Positions 8,145-17,466 of a stretch of 64,000 bases of DNA are shown in pieces. The translations under genes and the position numbers were made by a program. The stretch spans positions 186,001-250,000 of the forward strand of contig NZ_VDND01000001.1 of assembly GCF_007665395.1 (NCBI RefSeq), written 5' to 3'. The notes under the pieces are model-generated. The model was not told the origin of the DNA. It did not search any database and saw only the letters and a list, made by a program, of their open reading frames with translations. The stretch is from Pseudomonas oryzihabitans (GTDB taxonomy: Bacteria; Pseudomonadota; Gammaproteobacteria; Pseudomonadales; Pseudomonadaceae). How positions within the stretch are numbered: position 1 is the first letter of the stretch; every line of letters starts with the position of its first letter.

Positions 8145-9050
8145 TCAGCAGCCGAGCGCCTTGACCAGTACCTCCCGAAAGGCCGCCACCGCCGGCGGCA
8201 GCTCTCGCCCGGCCATGCTCTGCAACTCGATCCGGCGCGCGGCCAGGCCTTCGTCCAGCAGCGGCAAGGCGACCAGCTGGCCTTCGCGCAGCCGGCTGCG
8301 CAGGCTCAGTTCGCTGGACAGGCAGACGCCGCCGCCCAGCGCGGCGAAGCGGTAGAGCGCCTGCATGTTGTTGCTCACCAGTACCGGATCGAAGGACAGC
8401 CCCTGGACACCGCAGCAGATGTCGAACAGCTGGCGCACCGTGGTATCGGGCATGGGGATCGCCAGTGGATAGGGCTGCAGATCGACCAGCGCCAGGCCGG
8501 TGCGCCCGGCGAGAGGGTGGTCGGGCGCGACGATGGCCTCGATGGCGCCGCTCAGGGTGGCTTCGACGCGGATGTCCGGCGCGGGCTTGAGGCTGAAGGT
8601 GAGGCCCAGGTCGGCATCGCCCTCCTGCACCCGGCGGGTCACCGTGGCCGGCGCCCCGACTTCCAGGGAGAACTGGATACCGGCGTAGCCCCGGCGAAAG
8701 GCGACGATCAGCTCGGGCAGGAAGTCCAGCGAGAAGCCCTCGGTGGTGGCCAGACGCACCTGGCCACGGTGCAGGTCCGACAGCCCGCGCAGTTCGGCGG
8801 CCACCTGCTCGCTGGCCAGCTGCGCCTTGCGCGCGTGGGCTGCCAGCCGCTCGCCGGCAGCGCTGGGTACCACGCCACGGGCACGGCGTTCCAGCAGCGG
8901 CGTCTCCAGCTCCCGTTCGAGCTTGGCGATCTGCCGGCTCACCGCGCTGGCCGCGACGTTGAGGCGCTGGGACGCTTCGCTGATGGAGCCGCAGCGCACC
9001 ACCTCGAGGAAATAGCGCAGCGCGGTGGACTGGATCCCGTGCAGATGCAT
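8145..9050 (-). CDS. LysR-family transcriptional regulator of the adjacent peptide-import operon
   Basis: 301 residues. N-terminal winged helix-turn-helix (LRYFLEVVRCGSISEASQRLNVAASAVSRQIAKLE, about 10-45), linker helix, and a C-terminal substrate-binding domain. The start at 9050 is favoured by AGGAGACGTC directly upstream; the frame stays open further but without another ribosome site. It is transcribed away from the binding-protein gene at 9222, with 171 bp between, the standard LysR layout, so it probably controls that importer and the peptidases behind it. The effector is unknown. Confidence 0.92.
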   Translation of the reverse strand: MHLHGIQSTALRYFLEVVRCGSISEASQRLNVAASAVSRQIAKLERELETPLLERRARGVVPSAAGERLAAHARKAQLASEQVAAELRGLSDLHRGQVRLATTEGFSLDFLPELIVAFRRGYAGIQFSLEVGAPATVTRRVQEGDADLGLTFSLKPAPDIRVEATLSGAIEAIVAPDHPLAGRTGLALVDLQPYPLAIPMPDTTVRQLFDICCGVQGLSFDPVLVSNNMQALYRFAALGGGVCLSSELSLRSRLREGQLVALPLLDEGLAARRIELQSMAGRELPPAVAAFREVLVKALGC

Positions 9051-9221
9051 GACGTCTCCTTTGCCGAAAAGGCATGGCTTGCATCTAAATATTCTGCTTG
9101 TGGCATGGGATGGCAAGACCTAGAGTCGATTGCAGAGACCAACAACAGGTAACGCCGACACCACCTTTCCCGCGCTTCGCGGACCTGCCTTTGACCAACC
9201 ACCGCCCCGGAGACAGACGGC

Positions 9222-10742
9222 ATGGGACTCAAAGGTTTCGCTTGTGGCATCGCGTTTTCCCTCTTCCTGGCACAGGGCCAGGCCTTCGCCGGCAAGGCGG
9301 ACGACACCCTGGTCTACGCCTCCGATACCGAGCCCGAGAACGTCAGCCCCTATCACAACGACGCCCGGGAAGGCGTCATCCTCGCCCACCTGGCCTGGGA
9401 TACCCTGGTCTACCGTGATCCTGAGACCGGCGAGTACCGGCCCATGCTGGCCACCCATTGGCAGCAGGTGGATCCGCTGACCCTGGACTTCGACCTGCGC
9501 CAGGGCGTGACCTTCCACAATGGCGATCCCTTCAGCGCCGACGACGTGGTCTTCACCTTCAACTACGTGGCTTCGCCCGAGGGCAAGGTGGTCACCCAGC
9601 AGAACGTCAACTGGATCAAGAGCGCCGAGAAGCTGGGCGACTACAAGGTCCGCCTGCACCTCAAGCAGCCCTTTCCCGCGGCCCTGGAATACCTCGCTAA
9701 TCCCTTGCCCATCTACCCCGGCAAGTACTTCCAGCAGGTCGGCCTGGCCGGCTTCGCGCAGAAGCCGGTGGGCACCGGGCCCTACCGCATCGTCTCGGTC
9801 ACCAGCGGGCAGGGCGTCAAGCTGGAGCGCAATCCCGACTACTTCAAGGACAGTCCTCAGGGGCAGCCGCGCATCGGCCATATCGAATTCCGCGTCATCC
9901 CGGATGCCGAGACGCGCCTCGCCGAACTCATGACCGGCGGCATCGACTGGGCCTGGCGCGTGGCGCCGGACCAGGCCGAGCAGCTCAAGGCGGCGCCCAA
10001 CCTGACGGTGGAAAGCGGTGCCAGCATGCGGATCGGCTTCCTCAGCATGGACGCCCAGGGCACCTCCTCGCCGGACTCGCCCTTCGCCAAGGCAAAGGTG
10101 CGCCAGGCGGTCAACTACGCCATCAACCGCCAGGCCATCGCCAGCCAGCTCATGGGCGGCGGCAGCCAGCCGCTGCAGGTGGCCTGCTATCCGCAGCAAT
10201 TCGGTTGCGACGCCAAGGCGGTACCGGGCTATGCCTACGACCCGGCCAAGGCCAAGGCCCTGCTCAAGGCCGCCGGCTATCCCAATGGCTTCAGCACCGA
10301 GATCTTCGCCTACCGCGAGCGGGACGTGGTCGAGGCGCTGATCGGCGACCTGCGCGCGGTGGGCATCGACGCCAAGCTGCGCTACCTGAAGTACGCCGCC
10401 CTGCGCGACCAGCAGCGCGCCGGCAAGGTGCCCATGGCCTTTCTCGCCTGGGGGTCCTTCTCCATCGCCGACGCCTCGGCGGCCACCGGCGTCTATTTCA
10501 AGGGCAACGCCGACGACGTGGCCAAGGATCCCCAGGTGATCGACTGGCTCAAGGTGGCCGACACCGCCATGGACCCAGAGGTACGCAAGGACAACTACCG
10601 CAAGGCGCTGCAGCGGATCGCCGCCCAGGCCTACTGGGCGCCGGTGTTCAACTACTCCATCAACTACGCCTTCACCGCGGACCTGGCCTTCCAGCCCTAT
10701 CCCGACGAGTTGCCCCGTTTCGCCCTGGCGCACTGGAACTGA
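9222..10742 (+). CDS. Peptide-type ABC transporter substrate-binding protein (SBP_bac_5)
   Basis: 506 residues with a Sec signal peptide (MGLKGFACGIAFSLFLAQGQAFA, cleavage after AFA) and the DppA/OppA-type fold: YASDTEPENVSPYHND at the start, YRPMLATHW, VTFHNGDPFSADDVVFTF and the GTGPYRI segment. It binds a peptide-like or amino-acid-derived solute in the periplasm for the four transporter genes that follow. A GGAGACAGACGGC stretch precedes the start. Two M20 peptidase genes at the end of the operon suggest an amide-bonded substrate that is cleaved after import. Confidence 0.93.
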   Translation: MGLKGFACGIAFSLFLAQGQAFAGKADDTLVYASDTEPENVSPYHNDAREGVILAHLAWDTLVYRDPETGEYRPMLATHWQQVDPLTLDFDLRQGVTFHNGDPFSADDVVFTFNYVASPEGKVVTQQNVNWIKSAEKLGDYKVRLHLKQPFPAALEYLANPLPIYPGKYFQQVGLAGFAQKPVGTGPYRIVSVTSGQGVKLERNPDYFKDSPQGQPRIGHIEFRVIPDAETRLAELMTGGIDWAWRVAPDQAEQLKAAPNLTVESGASMRIGFLSMDAQGTSSPDSPFAKAKVRQAVNYAINRQAIASQLMGGGSQPLQVACYPQQFGCDAKAVPGYAYDPAKAKALLKAAGYPNGFSTEIFAYRERDVVEALIGDLRAVGIDAKLRYLKYAALRDQQRAGKVPMAFLAWGSFSIADASAATGVYFKGNADDVAKDPQVIDWLKVADTAMDPEVRKDNYRKALQRIAAQAYWAPVFNYSINYAFTADLAFQPYPDELPRFALAHWN

Positions 10743-10791
10743 TCCGTCCCCCGCGCCCCCCGCGGGGGCGCCTCCCGCCGAGGAACCGCGC

Positions 10792-11709
10792 ATGTCCGGA
10801 TATCTCCTGCGCCGCCTGGGTATCGCCCTGGCCGTAGCCTTCACCGTTTCCCTGGTCAGCTTCTTCCTGCTGCACCTCTCCGGCGACCTGGCCACCGCCA
10901 TCGCCGGACCGGAAGCCACCGCCGAGCAGATCGAGGTGGTGCGTCACCAGCACGGGCTGGACAAGCCCCTGCCCACCCAGTACGTGGAGTGGGTGGGGCA
11001 GTTGCTGCGCCTGGACCTGGGCCAGTCGTTCTTCTTCCAGGAATCGGTGCGTGACCTCATCGCCACCCGCTTGCCCATCACCCTGACCCTGGGCGCCATC
11101 GCCCTGGCGGTGGCCCTGCTGATCGCCATCCCCCTGGGGGTGCTGGCCGCGGTCAAGCGCGACACCTGGATCGACCGGCTGGCCCTGACCCTGGCCACCT
11201 TCGGCCAGGCGATGCCGAGCTTCTGGTTCGCCCTGGTGCTGATCGTCGTCTTCGCCGTGACCCTGCACTGGCTGCCGGTCTCCGGCAACACCACCTGGCA
11301 GCACTTCATCCTGCCGGCGGTCGCCCTGGGCTATTACGCCACCCCGTCGCTGATGCGCCTGACCCGCGCCGGCATGCTCGACGTGCTCGGCGCCGACTAC
11401 ATCCGCACCGCCCGGGCCAAGGGCCTAAGCCCGGCGCGGGTGCTGTTCAAGCATGCGCTGCGCAATGCCCTCATCCCGGTGGTGGCCCTGGCCGCGGTGG
11501 AATTCGGCTTCATGCTGGGCGGCTCGGTGGTGATCGAGGCGGTGTTCTCCCTGCAGGGCATCGGCCAGCTGGCCTGGGACGCCATCGCCCGCAACGACTT
11601 CCCGGTGGTACAGGCCATCGTCCTCTTGATCGCGCTGATCTACATCGTGCTGACCTTGGTCGCCGATCTGCTCAACGCCTTGCTCGACCCGCGCATCCGC
11701 GTGCGCTAG
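10792..11709 (+). CDS. Peptide-type ABC transporter permease (DppB-like)
   Basis: 305 residues, six membrane spans, N-terminal MSGYLLRRLGIALAVAFTVSLVSFFLLHLSGD as in DppB/OppB proteins, and an EAA-loop region DYIRTARAKGLSPARVLFKHALRNALIPV. It forms the membrane channel with the next permease. A GGCGCC-rich 49-bp spacer separates it from the binding-protein gene; an AGGAACC stretch precedes the start. Confidence 0.93.
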   Translation: MSGYLLRRLGIALAVAFTVSLVSFFLLHLSGDLATAIAGPEATAEQIEVVRHQHGLDKPLPTQYVEWVGQLLRLDLGQSFFFQESVRDLIATRLPITLTLGAIALAVALLIAIPLGVLAAVKRDTWIDRLALTLATFGQAMPSFWFALVLIVVFAVTLHWLPVSGNTTWQHFILPAVALGYYATPSLMRLTRAGMLDVLGADYIRTARAKGLSPARVLFKHALRNALIPVVALAAVEFGFMLGGSVVIEAVFSLQGIGQLAWDAIARNDFPVVQAIVLLIALIYIVLTLVADLLNALLDPRIRVR

Positions 11710-11717
11710 GAGGCACC

Positions 11718-12620
11718 ATGACCGTCGCCAACCCCTTCGTCCTCGACGACTACCTGCCACCGCGCCCGACCCTCAATCGCCAGCTGCGCCGCTGGTTCGG
11801 CCACCGCGGCTTCGCCCTCGGCGCGCTGCTGCTCCTGCTCATCGTGCTGGCCGCCCTGGCCGCGCCCTGGCTGGCGCCCCACGACCCCTACGCCCAGGAC
11901 GTGATGCAACGGATGAAGCCGCCGGTGTGGATGGCCAAGGGCACCTGGGCCCATCCGCTGGGCACCGACAAGCTCGGCCGCGACTACCTGTCCCGCCTGC
12001 TCTATGGCGCGCGCATCTCGCTGTTCATCGGCCTCGCCGCGGCGCTCATCTCCGGCGCCATCGGCACGCTGCTGGGGGTGCTGGCCGGCTACTACGGCGG
12101 CAAGGTCGATGCCCTGGTGAGCTACCTGGTGACCACCCGCCTGGCGCTGCCGGTGGTGATGGTGGCCCTCGCCGCGGCCTCCCTGGTCGGCGGCTCGCTG
12201 CAGGTGGTGGTGATCCTGCTCGGCTGCCTGTTGTGGGATCGCTTCGCCGTGGTGGTGCGCGCGGCGGTGCAGCAGATCCGCGATGCCGAGTACGTCACCG
12301 CCGCCCAGGCGCTGGGCTGCTCCACCTGGCGGGTCATCGTCGGCGAGATCCTGCCCAACCTGCTGGGCGCCCTGATCGTGGTGATCACCCTGGAGATGGC
12401 CCACGCCATCCTGCTGGAAGCGACGCTGTCCTTTCTCGGCGTGGGGGTGCAGCCGCCACTGCCGTCCTGGGGGCTGATGATCGCCGAGGGCAAGCCCTAC
12501 ATGTTTTTTTCGCCCTGGGTGATCGCCATTCCCGGCATCGCCCTGATGCTGCTGGTGCTGGCCATCAACCTGGTCGGCGACGGCATCCGTGACCTGGCCG
12601 CCCCCGACGGCCGCAACTGA
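11718..12620 (+). CDS. Peptide-type ABC transporter permease (DppC-like)
   Basis: 300 residues with the long N-terminal cytoplasmic arm and first span (GALLLLLIVLAALAAPWLAPHDPYAQD) and the LGTDKLGRDYLSRLLYGARISL motif diagnostic of DppC/OppC permeases. The C-terminal part contains the EAA-loop helix YVTAAQALGCSTWRVIVGEILPN. It begins eight bases after DppB-like, behind an AGGAGG site. Confidence 0.93.
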   Translation: MTVANPFVLDDYLPPRPTLNRQLRRWFGHRGFALGALLLLLIVLAALAAPWLAPHDPYAQDVMQRMKPPVWMAKGTWAHPLGTDKLGRDYLSRLLYGARISLFIGLAAALISGAIGTLLGVLAGYYGGKVDALVSYLVTTRLALPVVMVALAAASLVGGSLQVVVILLGCLLWDRFAVVVRAAVQQIRDAEYVTAAQALGCSTWRVIVGEILPNLLGALIVVITLEMAHAILLEATLSFLGVGVQPPLPSWGLMIAEGKPYMFFSPWVIAIPGIALMLLVLAINLVGDGIRDLAAPDGRN

Positions 12621-12634
12621 CTGGAGGTCTGACC

Positions 12635-13630
12635 ATGGCACTGCTCGACGTACGCGACCTGCGCATCGACATCCCCCTGGGCGACGACACCCTGCACGCC
12701 GTCCGCGGCCTGGACCTGCAGGTGGAGCGGGGCGAGATGCTCTGCCTGGTGGGCGAATCCGGCTGCGGCAAGTCGCTCACCTCCCTGGCGCTGATGGACC
12801 TGCTGCCGCCCAAGGCGCGGCGCCAGGCGGCCCGGCTGAGCCTGGGCGGGCACAACCTGCTGGCCGTGGGTGAAAAAGGCATGCGCGACCTGCGCGGCAA
12901 CCGCCTGGCGATGATCTTCCAGGAGCCCATGACCGCCCTCAATCCGGCCTACAGCATCGGCGACCAGCTCGCCGAGGTCTTGCGCCGGCACCGCAAGCTG
13001 GACCGCAAGAGCGCCTGGGCGCGGGCCGAGGCCATGCTGGAGAAGGTCGGCATCAGCAACGCCGGCGAGCGCCTGCGGCAGTATCCGCACCAGCTCAGCG
13101 GCGGCCTGCGTCAGCGCGTGGTCATCGCCATGGCGCTGCTCTGCGAGCCGGACCTGATCATCGCCGACGAACCCACCACGGCACTGGACGTGACCATCCA
13201 GGCGCAGATCCTGCACTTGTTGCGCGGCCTGCAGCGCGAATTCGGCACGGCCATCGTCTTCATCACCCACGACCTGGGGCTGGTGGCACGCATCGCCGAC
13301 CGGGTGGCGGTGATGTACGCCGGGCAGATCGTCGAACAGGCGCCGGCCGCCGACCTCTTCGCCGCACCGCGGCATCCCTACACCCGTGGCCTGCTGGCGA
13401 GCATCCCGGTGCCCGGCCAGACCCGGCCCGGACAGCCGCTGGGGGCCATTCCCGGCCTGGTACCCAGCCTGGTGGGCGAACAGCACGGCTGCGCTTTCCG
13501 CAACCGCTGCCCGCAGGCGGTGGCGGCCTGCGCCGACAGCGTGCCGCTGGTGGAGGAGGGCGCGCACCTGGCCCGCTGCCACTTCGCCGTGCGCCCTGAA
13601 CCCCTGCGCCGCGTGGGAGGTGTGCGATGA
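12635..13630 (+). CDS. Peptide-type ABC transporter ATPase (DppD-like)
   Basis: 331 residues. Walker [10 protein letters not shown] (about 39-47, note L where T or S is usual), signature [15 protein letters not shown], Walker [14 protein letters not shown], and the C-terminal oligopeptide-transporter extension with the Cys cluster [16 protein letters not shown] typical of DppD/OppD. Preceded by GGAGGTCTGACC. Its end overlaps the next ATPase gene by four bases. Confidence 0.93.
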   Translation: MALLDVRDLRIDIPLGDDTLHAVRGLDLQVERGEMLCLVGESGCGKSLTSLALMDLLPPKARRQAARLSLGGHNLLAVGEKGMRDLRGNRLAMIFQEPMTALNPAYSIGDQLAEVLRRHRKLDRKSAWARAEAMLEKVGISNAGERLRQYPHQLSGGLRQRVVIAMALLCEPDLIIADEPTTALDVTIQAQILHLLRGLQREFGTAIVFITHDLGLVARIADRVAVMYAGQIVEQAPAADLFAAPRHPYTRGLLASIPVPGQTRPGQPLGAIPGLVPSLVGEQHGCAFRNRCPQAVAACADSVPLVEEGAHLARCHFAVRPEPLRRVGGVR

Positions 13631-14589
13631 GCCGCGAGATCGCCCTGGAACTTTGTGATATCCGCCGGGAATTCAGCCTGAGTCGCGGGCTGTTCCGTCC
13701 GCCGGCTACCTTGAAGGCGGTGGATGGCATCTCCCTGCGGCTTTACCGCGGCGAGACCCTTGGCCTGGTGGGGGAATCCGGCTGCGGCAAGAGCACCCTG
13801 GCCAAGCTGCTACTGGGTCTGCTGGCGCCCTCCAGCGGCGACATCCTGGTCGGCGGCGAGCATCTGCGCGGGGTGGATCGCAAGCGCATGGCGCGGCATA
13901 TCCAGCCGATCTTCCAGGACCCTTACTCCTCGCTCAATCCGCGCAAGACGGTGCGTCAGATCGTCGGCCTGCCGCTCAGGGTGCATGGCCTGGGGTCGGC
14001 CGAGGAGCAGCGCCGGCGAGTCGCCGAGATGCTCGACGTGGTGGGCTTGCCGCGGCGCGCCGCCGACAGCCATCCCGGCCAGCTCAGTGGCGGGCAGCGC
14101 CAGCGCGTGGCCATCGCCCGCGCCCTGGTGATGCGCCCGGACGTACTGATCTGCGACGAGCCCACCTCGGCGCTGGACGTCTCGGTACAGGCGCAGATCC
14201 TCAACCTGCTGCTGGAGCTCAAGCGCGAATTCGGCCTGACCTATCTGCTCATCAGCCACAACCTGGCGGTGGTGGAGCACCTGGCCGACCGGGTGGCGGT
14301 GATGTACCTCGGCAAGATCGTCGAGGAGCGCGAGCGGGCGGCGCTGTTCGCCCAGCCGGCGCATCCCTACACCCGGGCGCTGCTCGATGCGGTGCTCACC
14401 CCCGATCCGGCCCTGGGCCTGCCGGCTTTGGGGCTCGGCAGCAGCTTTCCCAACCCCATCAACCCGCCCAGCGGCTGCGCCTTCCATCCCCGCTGCCCGC
14501 GCTGCTTCGGCCCCTGCGCCGAGCGCTATCCCGAGCGCGCGGACATCCCCGGTGGCAGCAAGCGCTGCCATCTGCCGGAACCCGCCTGA
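13627..14589 (+). CDS. Peptide-type ABC transporter ATPase (DppF-like)
   Basis: 320 residues, partner of the DppD-like subunit in an ATPase heterodimer. Walker [10 protein letters not shown], signature [15 protein letters not shown], Walker [17 protein letters not shown], and the C-terminal Cys-rich GCAFHPRCPRCFGPC. The ATG lies inside the stop of the preceding gene (ATGA overlap), so translation is coupled. 48 bp separate it from the first peptidase gene. Confidence 0.93.
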   Translation: MSREIALELCDIRREFSLSRGLFRPPATLKAVDGISLRLYRGETLGLVGESGCGKSTLAKLLLGLLAPSSGDILVGGEHLRGVDRKRMARHIQPIFQDPYSSLNPRKTVRQIVGLPLRVHGLGSAEEQRRRVAEMLDVVGLPRRAADSHPGQLSGGQRQRVAIARALVMRPDVLICDEPTSALDVSVQAQILNLLLELKREFGLTYLLISHNLAVVEHLADRVAVMYLGKIVEERERAALFAQPAHPYTRALLDAVLTPDPALGLPALGLGSSFPNPINPPSGCAFHPRCPRCFGPCAERYPERADIPGGSKRCHLPEPA

Positions 14590-14637
14590 TCCGGGTCGCG
14601 CGCCTGCCCGATCCCTCGTCTACCACCGGAGCCTGAC

Positions 14638-16032
14638 ATGACCAGTCGTACCCACGCCCTCGACCTCGCCGCCGCTCATTTCGACAGCGGCGCCTTCCGT
14701 GAGCGGCTCGCCGCCGCGGTCGCCCTGCCCACCGAAAGCCAGGAGCCCGAGCGCCAGGCGGAGCTGGGCCGCTACCTGGAGGGGTTCATCGCGCCCTACG
14801 TGGCCGGTCTCGGCTTCACCAGCCAGCGGCTGGACAATCCCGTCGCCGGCAAGGGGCCCTTGCTGATCGCCGAGCGCATCGAGGATCCGACGCTGCCGAC
14901 CCTGCTCAGCTACGGCCATGGCGATGTCGTCCGGGGTGATGCCACCCGCTGGCGCGAAGGACTCGCGCCCTGGACGCTGGTGGAGGAGGGCGAGCGCTGG
15001 TACGGCCGGGGTACCGCCGACAACAAGGGCCAGCACCTGCTCAACCTGGCGGCCCTGGAACAGGTGATCGCCGCCCGCAGCGGCCGCCTGGGCTACAACG
15101 TCAAGCTGCTGCTGGAAATGGGCGAGGAGATCGGCTCGGTGGGCCTGCGTACTTTCTGCCAGCAGCAGCGGGCGGCCCTGGCCGCCGACCTCTTCATCGC
15201 CTCGGACGGTCCCCGGGTCGCGGCGACGCGCCCGACGCTGTTCCTCGGCGCCCGCGGCACCTTCAACTTCGACCTGCACCTGGACCTGCGCGAGGGCGGC
15301 CATCATTCCGGCAACTGGGGCGGACTGCTGGCCAACCCTGGCATCGTCCTCGCCCATGCCTTGGCCAGCCTGGTGGACGCCCGCGGCCAGATCCGCGTCC
15401 CGGGCCTCAAGCCCAGCGAGCTGCCCGCGGCGGTGCGGCGGGCCCTGGCCGACATCGAGGTCGGCGGCGCCCCGGGCGATCCGGCCATCGATCCGGGCTG
15501 GGGCGAGCCGGGGCTGACGCCGGCCGAGCGGGTCTACGGCTGGAACACCTTCGAGCTGCTGGCCTTCACCACCGGCAACCCCGAGGCCCCGGTCAATGCC
15601 ATTCCCGGCAGCGCCCGGGCCCACTGCCAGATCCGCTTCGTCGCCGGCTGCGACTGCAACACCTTCATTCCCCTGATCGAGGCGCACCTGGCCGAGCAGG
15701 GCTTCGCCGCCGTGCGGGTGATCCGCGCCAAGGACGAGATCCTCCAGGCCTCGCGGCTGGACCCGGAAAATCCCTGGGTGGACTGGGCGCTGACCTCCCT
15801 GACCCGCACCCTGGGCGAGAAGCCCGCGCTGCTGCCCAACTTCGGCGGAGGCTTGCCCAACGACATCTTTGCCGACATCCTCGACCTACCCACGCTGTGG
15901 GTGCCCCATTCCTATCCCGCCTGCTCCCAGCACGCGCCCAACGAGCACCTCCTGGCCCCGGTCGCGCGGCAGGGGTTGCAACTCATGGCCGGCCTGTTCT
16001 GGGACCTGGGTGATCGCTGGAGTCGCCACTGA
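14638..16032 (+). CDS. M20-family metallopeptidase (464 residues)
   Basis: Zinc-dependent amidohydrolase/peptidase of the M20 family. The metal-binding motifs are visible: SYGHGDVV (about 97-104), GRGTADNKG (about 122-130, bridging Asp), and the catalytic Glu pair in LEMGEEIGS (about 160). The dimerisation domain follows (ARGTFNFDLHLDLREGGHHSGNWGG). The protein has no signal peptide, so it acts in the cytoplasm, presumably on the solute imported by the upstream transporter. The stop overlaps the start of the second peptidase by one base (TGATG). Confidence 0.88.
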   Translation: MTSRTHALDLAAAHFDSGAFRERLAAAVALPTESQEPERQAELGRYLEGFIAPYVAGLGFTSQRLDNPVAGKGPLLIAERIEDPTLPTLLSYGHGDVVRGDATRWREGLAPWTLVEEGERWYGRGTADNKGQHLLNLAALEQVIAARSGRLGYNVKLLLEMGEEIGSVGLRTFCQQQRAALAADLFIASDGPRVAATRPTLFLGARGTFNFDLHLDLREGGHHSGNWGGLLANPGIVLAHALASLVDARGQIRVPGLKPSELPAAVRRALADIEVGGAPGDPAIDPGWGEPGLTPAERVYGWNTFELLAFTTGNPEAPVNAIPGSARAHCQIRFVAGCDCNTFIPLIEAHLAEQGFAAVRVIRAKDEILQASRLDPENPWVDWALTSLTRTLGEKPALLPNFGGGLPNDIFADILDLPTLWVPHSYPACSQHAPNEHLLAPVARQGLQLMAGLFWDLGDRWSRH

Positions 16033-17186
16033 TGCCGCTTGCCAAGACCGCCGCCCTGGAGTGGCTCACCACCCAACGCGAAGCCATGACCAGCCTCCTG
16101 CAACGCCTGGTCGATACCGATTCCAACAGCTACGACAAGGCGGGCGTCGATGCCGTCGGCGCGGTCCTCGCCGCGGCCCTGGCCGAGGACGGCATCGAGG
16201 TCGCCCGCACCCCGATCGCCGAATTCGGCGACGTCCTCGCCGCCCAGGTGGGCGCCGCCACGGGCCCGGCGGTATTGCTGCTGGGCCACCGGGATACCGT
16301 GTTTCCTCCGGGCACCGTGGCCAGCCGGGGCTTCACCCGTGATGCCAGCCAGGCCTACGGCCCGGGCGTCGCCGACATGAAGGGCGGCCTCGTGGCGAGC
16401 TGCTTCGCCCTGCGCGCCCTCAAGCGCGCCGGCGAGCTGCCGTTTCCGGTACGGGTGCTCTACACCGGTGACGAGGAAATCGGCTCCGGCACGGCGCGGC
16501 CGCACCTGGAAGCGGCTGCGCGCGACGCGCGGGCCGTGCTCAACTGCGAGCCCGGGCGCGTCAGTGGCAACGTGGTCAAGGCGCGCAAGGGCGGCGCCAC
16601 CCTGAGCATCAGCGTGAGCGGCCGGGCGGCCCATGCAGGGGTCAGCCACGCCGAGGGTGCCAGCGCCATCCAGGCCCTGGCGCTCAAGGTCGTCAAGCTG
16701 CACGCCCTGACCGACTACGAGCGCGGCATCACCACCAACGTCGGCCTGATCGAGGGCGGTACGTCCAGCAACACCGTCGCGCCCAGCGCCAGCGCACGCC
16801 TGGACGTGCGCTTCGTGGCCCTGGCCGATTGGCCCGCGCTGCAGGCGCGCATCGAGGCCATCATAGCCGAGGTGGAGGTGCCGGGTACCTCGGCCAGCGT
16901 CACGCCCACCTGCCTGTTCCTGCCGATGGAAGAGCACCTGAGCCGTGACCTGCTGGCGCTCTACCAGCGCGAGGCGCAGGCGCTTGGCTTCAGCGTGGAC
17001 GGCGAATTCACCGGCGGCTGCGCCGATTCGGGCTTCACCGCCAGCCTCGGCGTGCCCACCCTCTGCGGCCTGGGTCCGGTGGGCGCCAAGGCCCATACCG
17101 ATGCCGAGTTCCTGGTGCTCGATAGCCTGGTCCCGCGCACCCAGGCGCTGGTCGCCACCATCCTGGCCCTGGCCGTAAAGGCCTGA
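16032..17186 (+). CDS. M20-family peptidase, glutamate-carboxypeptidase (CPG2)-like
   Basis: 384 residues. Zinc motifs LLGHRDTVFPPG (about 77-88), GVADMKGG (about 114-121) and YTGDEEIGS (about 150-158) are all intact, followed by the lid domain with RAAHAGVSHAEGASAI. This set is typical of the carboxypeptidase G2/M20A branch that removes C-terminal amino acids such as glutamate from N-acyl compounds. No signal peptide. The two different M20 enzymes at the end of one transporter operon suggest stepwise cleavage of an imported N-acyl amino acid or dipeptide. Confidence 0.88.
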   Translation: MPLAKTAALEWLTTQREAMTSLLQRLVDTDSNSYDKAGVDAVGAVLAAALAEDGIEVARTPIAEFGDVLAAQVGAATGPAVLLLGHRDTVFPPGTVASRGFTRDASQAYGPGVADMKGGLVASCFALRALKRAGELPFPVRVLYTGDEEIGSGTARPHLEAAARDARAVLNCEPGRVSGNVVKARKGGATLSISVSGRAAHAGVSHAEGASAIQALALKVVKLHALTDYERGITTNVGLIEGGTSSNTVAPSASARLDVRFVALADWPALQARIEAIIAEVEVPGTSASVTPTCLFLPMEEHLSRDLLALYQREAQALGFSVDGEFTGGCADSGFTASLGVPTLCGLGPVGAKAHTDAEFLVLDSLVPRTQALVATILALAVKA

Positions 17187-17248
17187 TCCTCTTGCCGGTT
17201 TCCGAAACAGGTGCGACTCCTAGCCGGCGAGGGCCTCAATTGGCGGCT

Positions 17249-17452
17249 TCAGGTCTTCGAACCATCGACCCATAGCTGCCCTTGGTTCGGGGCAACAATC
17301 GGCCAGAATCCGACATTGCCGGCGAAGACCTGCATGTCGATGACAAGGCGGTAGGGCAGCCCTTCGTCAGCGAGACGAAAGGTCCTTCCTTGACAGCCGA
17401 GTTGTCTGGGCAAATACTCGCCACGAGATTCATATAGATGACTAGATAACAA
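17249..17452 (-). other. Protein-like remnant in the gap between the peptidase operon and the GntR gene
   Basis: In the 280-bp gap the minus strand reads a short frame ending ...VFAGNVGFWPIVAPNQGQLWVDGSKT. The GFWPI...QLWVD wording resembles degenerate stretches that I recall from intergenic DNA of other pseudomonads, possibly a dispersed remnant; this is memory, not a search. No ribosome site is obvious, and the promoter proposed for the GntR gene lies inside it, so I do not call it a functional gene. It lies at the left border of the less GC-rich block. Confidence 0.25.
17390..17418 (+). promoter_or_regulatory. Sigma-70-type promoter candidate for the GntR gene
   Basis: A perfect -35 box TTGACA (17390-17395) is followed after exactly 17 bases by AATACT (17413-17418), four of six matches to the -10 consensus. 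The GntR start lies about 48 bases downstream. Between them TAGAT occurs twice with three bases between (around 17437-17449), a possible operator for autoregulation. Confidence 0.55.
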
Positions 17453-17466
17453 GGTGAATAAAGTCG

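Noticed and set aside
9095..9120. TGGCATG...GGCAA resembling a sigma-54 promoter before the peptide-import operon
   Set aside because: The GG-to-GC spacing is nine instead of ten bases, which sigma-54 does not tolerate.
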